In this document: piece by piece, positions 62,959-64,000 of the stretch
How positions within the stretch are numbered: the stretch's first letter is position 1
How the letters are laid out: the number at the start of each line of letters is the position of its first letter
From: Roseomonas sp. E05
GTDB taxonomy: Bacteria; Pseudomonadota; Alphaproteobacteria; Acetobacterales; Acetobacteraceae
Length of the DNA: 64,000 bases
Direction: 5' to 3'
Assembly (NCBI RefSeq): GCF_030063475.1
Contig: NZ_JASIRT010000002.1
Location: 1 to 64,000, forward strand
The notes under the pieces: generated by a model
Databases searched by the model: none
Seen by the model: only the letters and a program-made list of their open reading frames with translations
Told to the model about the DNA's origin: nothing
Program-made: the position numbers and the translations under genes

Positions 62959-64000
62959 TCAGCTCTGCCGGTCGGGCGCGGCAGGGCGGCCCGGGCGTTC
63001 GGCCACCCGCGTGCCGTCGGTGAGGAGCTGCGTGCCCTCGATCACCACCTTCTCGCCGGCGGCGATCTCGGCCTGCAGCACGGCGCGGCCGGAGACCACG
63101 CGCTCCAGCTTCACCGGGCGCCGCCGGGCGCGGCCCTCGCCATCCACGACATAGACGAAGCGGCTGCCCTCGCTGCCGGTCTGCACCGCCTGCACGGGCA
63201 CGCTGAGGGCGTCGGGCTCGACGCGCGGCACTAGCACCACGTTGACATACTGGCCGGGCCAGAGATGGCCCTCGGGATTGGCGAAGCGGGCCTTGAGCTG
63301 GATGGTGCCGGAGGTGGTGTCCACCTGGCTGTCCACGAAGACGAGCTTGCCACGTACCGGCGCGTGCCGGTCGCCGGGCGGGTGGGCGGCGACCTCCGGC
63401 TGGCCGGTCTGCATGGCGGCCTGGATCTCCGGTAGCCAGCGCTCGGGGACGGCGAACTGCACCTGAATCGGGTCGGTCTGGGTGATGGTGGCGAGCGGGC
63501 TGCTATCCCCCGCGCGCACCAGATTGCCCTCCTTGGCGGGCAGGGCGCCGAGGCGGCCGTCGATCTCGGCACGGATGGTGGCGTAGTCCAGCGTCAGCCG
63601 GGTCTGGGCGACCAGCGCCTCCATGGCGCGGACGGTGGCCTCGCTGGCGGCGGCGTCGGCCTGGGCCTGCTCCAGCCGCTGAGCGGCCGCGAAGCCCTCG
63701 CCCCGCAGGGCCGAATAACGGGTGGCATCCTGCCGCGCCCGTAGCGCGAGCGCCCGCTCGCGGGCGAGTTGCGCCTCCTGCTGGGCAAGCTGCGCCTCGG
63801 CCATGCGGGCGTCGAGAGTGAACAGGACCTGGCCGCGCTGCACCCGCTGCCCCTCGGCCACATGCACCTCGCGGATCTGCCCCTCCACCCGGCTGCGGAC
63901 GGAAACCGAAGCCTCGGCGACCACATTGCCGTTGGCGGTGATCTCCACCGGAAGAGGGCCGCGCTGGGCGGGGCTGACGACAACGGGGACCGCAGGCGCC
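62959..64000 (-). CDS. RND efflux membrane fusion protein (HlyD/AcrA family), 5' end outside window
   Basis: The frame is open to the right edge and codes for family-like sequence beyond a GTG at 63948 (APAVPVVVSPAQRG precedes VEITANGNVV), so the gene starts outside. Lipoyl-like half-motifs VSVRSRVEGQIREVHVAEGQ and LDYATIRAEIDGRLG, a coiled-coil hairpin rich in Ala/Gln/Arg between them (AQLAQQEAQLARERALAL), and a beta-barrel C-terminus (WPGQYVNVVLV). It bridges the RND permease and an outer membrane channel. Same operon as the pump gene. Confidence 0.92.
   Translation of the reverse strand, partial: APAVPVVVSPAQRGPLPVEITANGNVVAEASVSVRSRVEGQIREVHVAEGQRVQRGQVLFTLDARMAEAQLAQQEAQLARERALALRARQDATRYSALRGEGFAAAQRLEQAQADAAASEATVRAMEALVAQTRLTLDYATIRAEIDGRLGALPAKEGNLVRAGDSSPLATITQTDPIQVQFAVPERWLPEIQAAMQTGQPEVAAHPPGDRHAPVRGKLVFVDSQVDTTSGTIQLKARFANPEGHLWPGQYVNVVLVPRVEPDALSVPVQAVQTGSEGSRFVYVVDGEGRARRRPVKLERVVSGRAVLQAEIAAGEKVVIEGTQLLTDGTRVAERPGRPAAPDRQS

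Noticed and set aside
60006-63023. 1005-codon open frame on the plus strand
   Set aside because: Antisense of the RND pump gene; composition rich in His, Gln and Arg is a codon-complement artefact.

Overview
The window is high-GC DNA with tightly packed genes, many 1-11 bp gene overlaps and frequent GTG/TTG starts. Its content includes Bug/TctC-type periplasmic receptors, branched-chain, peptide and polyamine type ABC importers with Tat-like signal peptides, intradiol aromatic cleavage, amidohydrolases and GntR regulators. This points to an alphaproteobacterium of the Acetobacteraceae kind (Roseomonas-like). That assignment is inference from gene content; there is no rRNA or tRNA in the window to confirm it.

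Layout. (1) 1-4 kb: a scarred segment bounded by two IS5-family transposase remnants in the same orientation. It holds a PcaB/adenylosuccinate-lyase family lyase divergent from a HutC-type GntR regulator, with a twin operator-like repeat between them, and an FkbM methyltransferase whose open frame is fused to the remnant of another gene. (2) 4-11.2 kb, minus strand: a complete dipeptide ABC importer (binding protein, two permeases, two ATPases) followed by a D-aminopeptidase, with a 16-bp perfect palindrome upstream. (3) 11.4-17.8 kb: IS5 and IS3 debris, then small single genes (conserved hypothetical, diguanylate cyclase, membrane protein, CreA, ABM monooxygenase, MBL-fold protein), broken OpgC and SGNH fragments, and an endonuclease III-like glycosylase.

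(4) 17.9-28.4 kb, minus strand: the most striking locus, an apparently single 12-gene run. In transcription order it encodes a fumarylacetoacetate hydrolase family protein, a deacetylase-like protein, a Bug receptor, an intradiol dioxygenase, a five-part branched-chain-type ABC importer, a 3-hydroxyisobutyrate-dehydrogenase-like enzyme, a SnoaL/DUF4440 protein and a short MetE-like methyltransferase. A FadR-type GntR regulator is divergent. It looks like an uptake and catabolism operon for an aromatic acid, possibly a methoxylated one; its binding-protein gene carries a frameshift. (5) 29.4-35 kb: a CatB-like acetyltransferase, an alpha/beta hydrolase, an orphan molybdenum hydroxylase large subunit and a luciferase-like monooxygenase. 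(6) 35-42.9 kb, minus strand: a polyamine/opine-type ABC importer flanked by two amidohydrolases, with a CobW/COG0523 metallochaperone overlapping one of them.

(7) 43.2-47.9 kb: an aconitase-family enzyme divergent from a GntR-family regulator with an apparent second winged helix, a glyoxalase-fold protein, a 56-bp cloverleaf-like inverted repeat, and a collapsed Na/Pi symporter pseudogene. (8) 47.9-53.1 kb: a large PAS/GAF hybrid histidine kinase and a membrane-anchored SH3 protein. (9) 53.8-64 kb: an SGNH+MBOAT O-acetylation pair, a DHA2 drug exporter, a GT39-type glycosyltransferase, and an RND efflux pump with its membrane fusion protein running off the right edge.

No CRISPR array, tRNA, rRNA or intact mobile element was seen.
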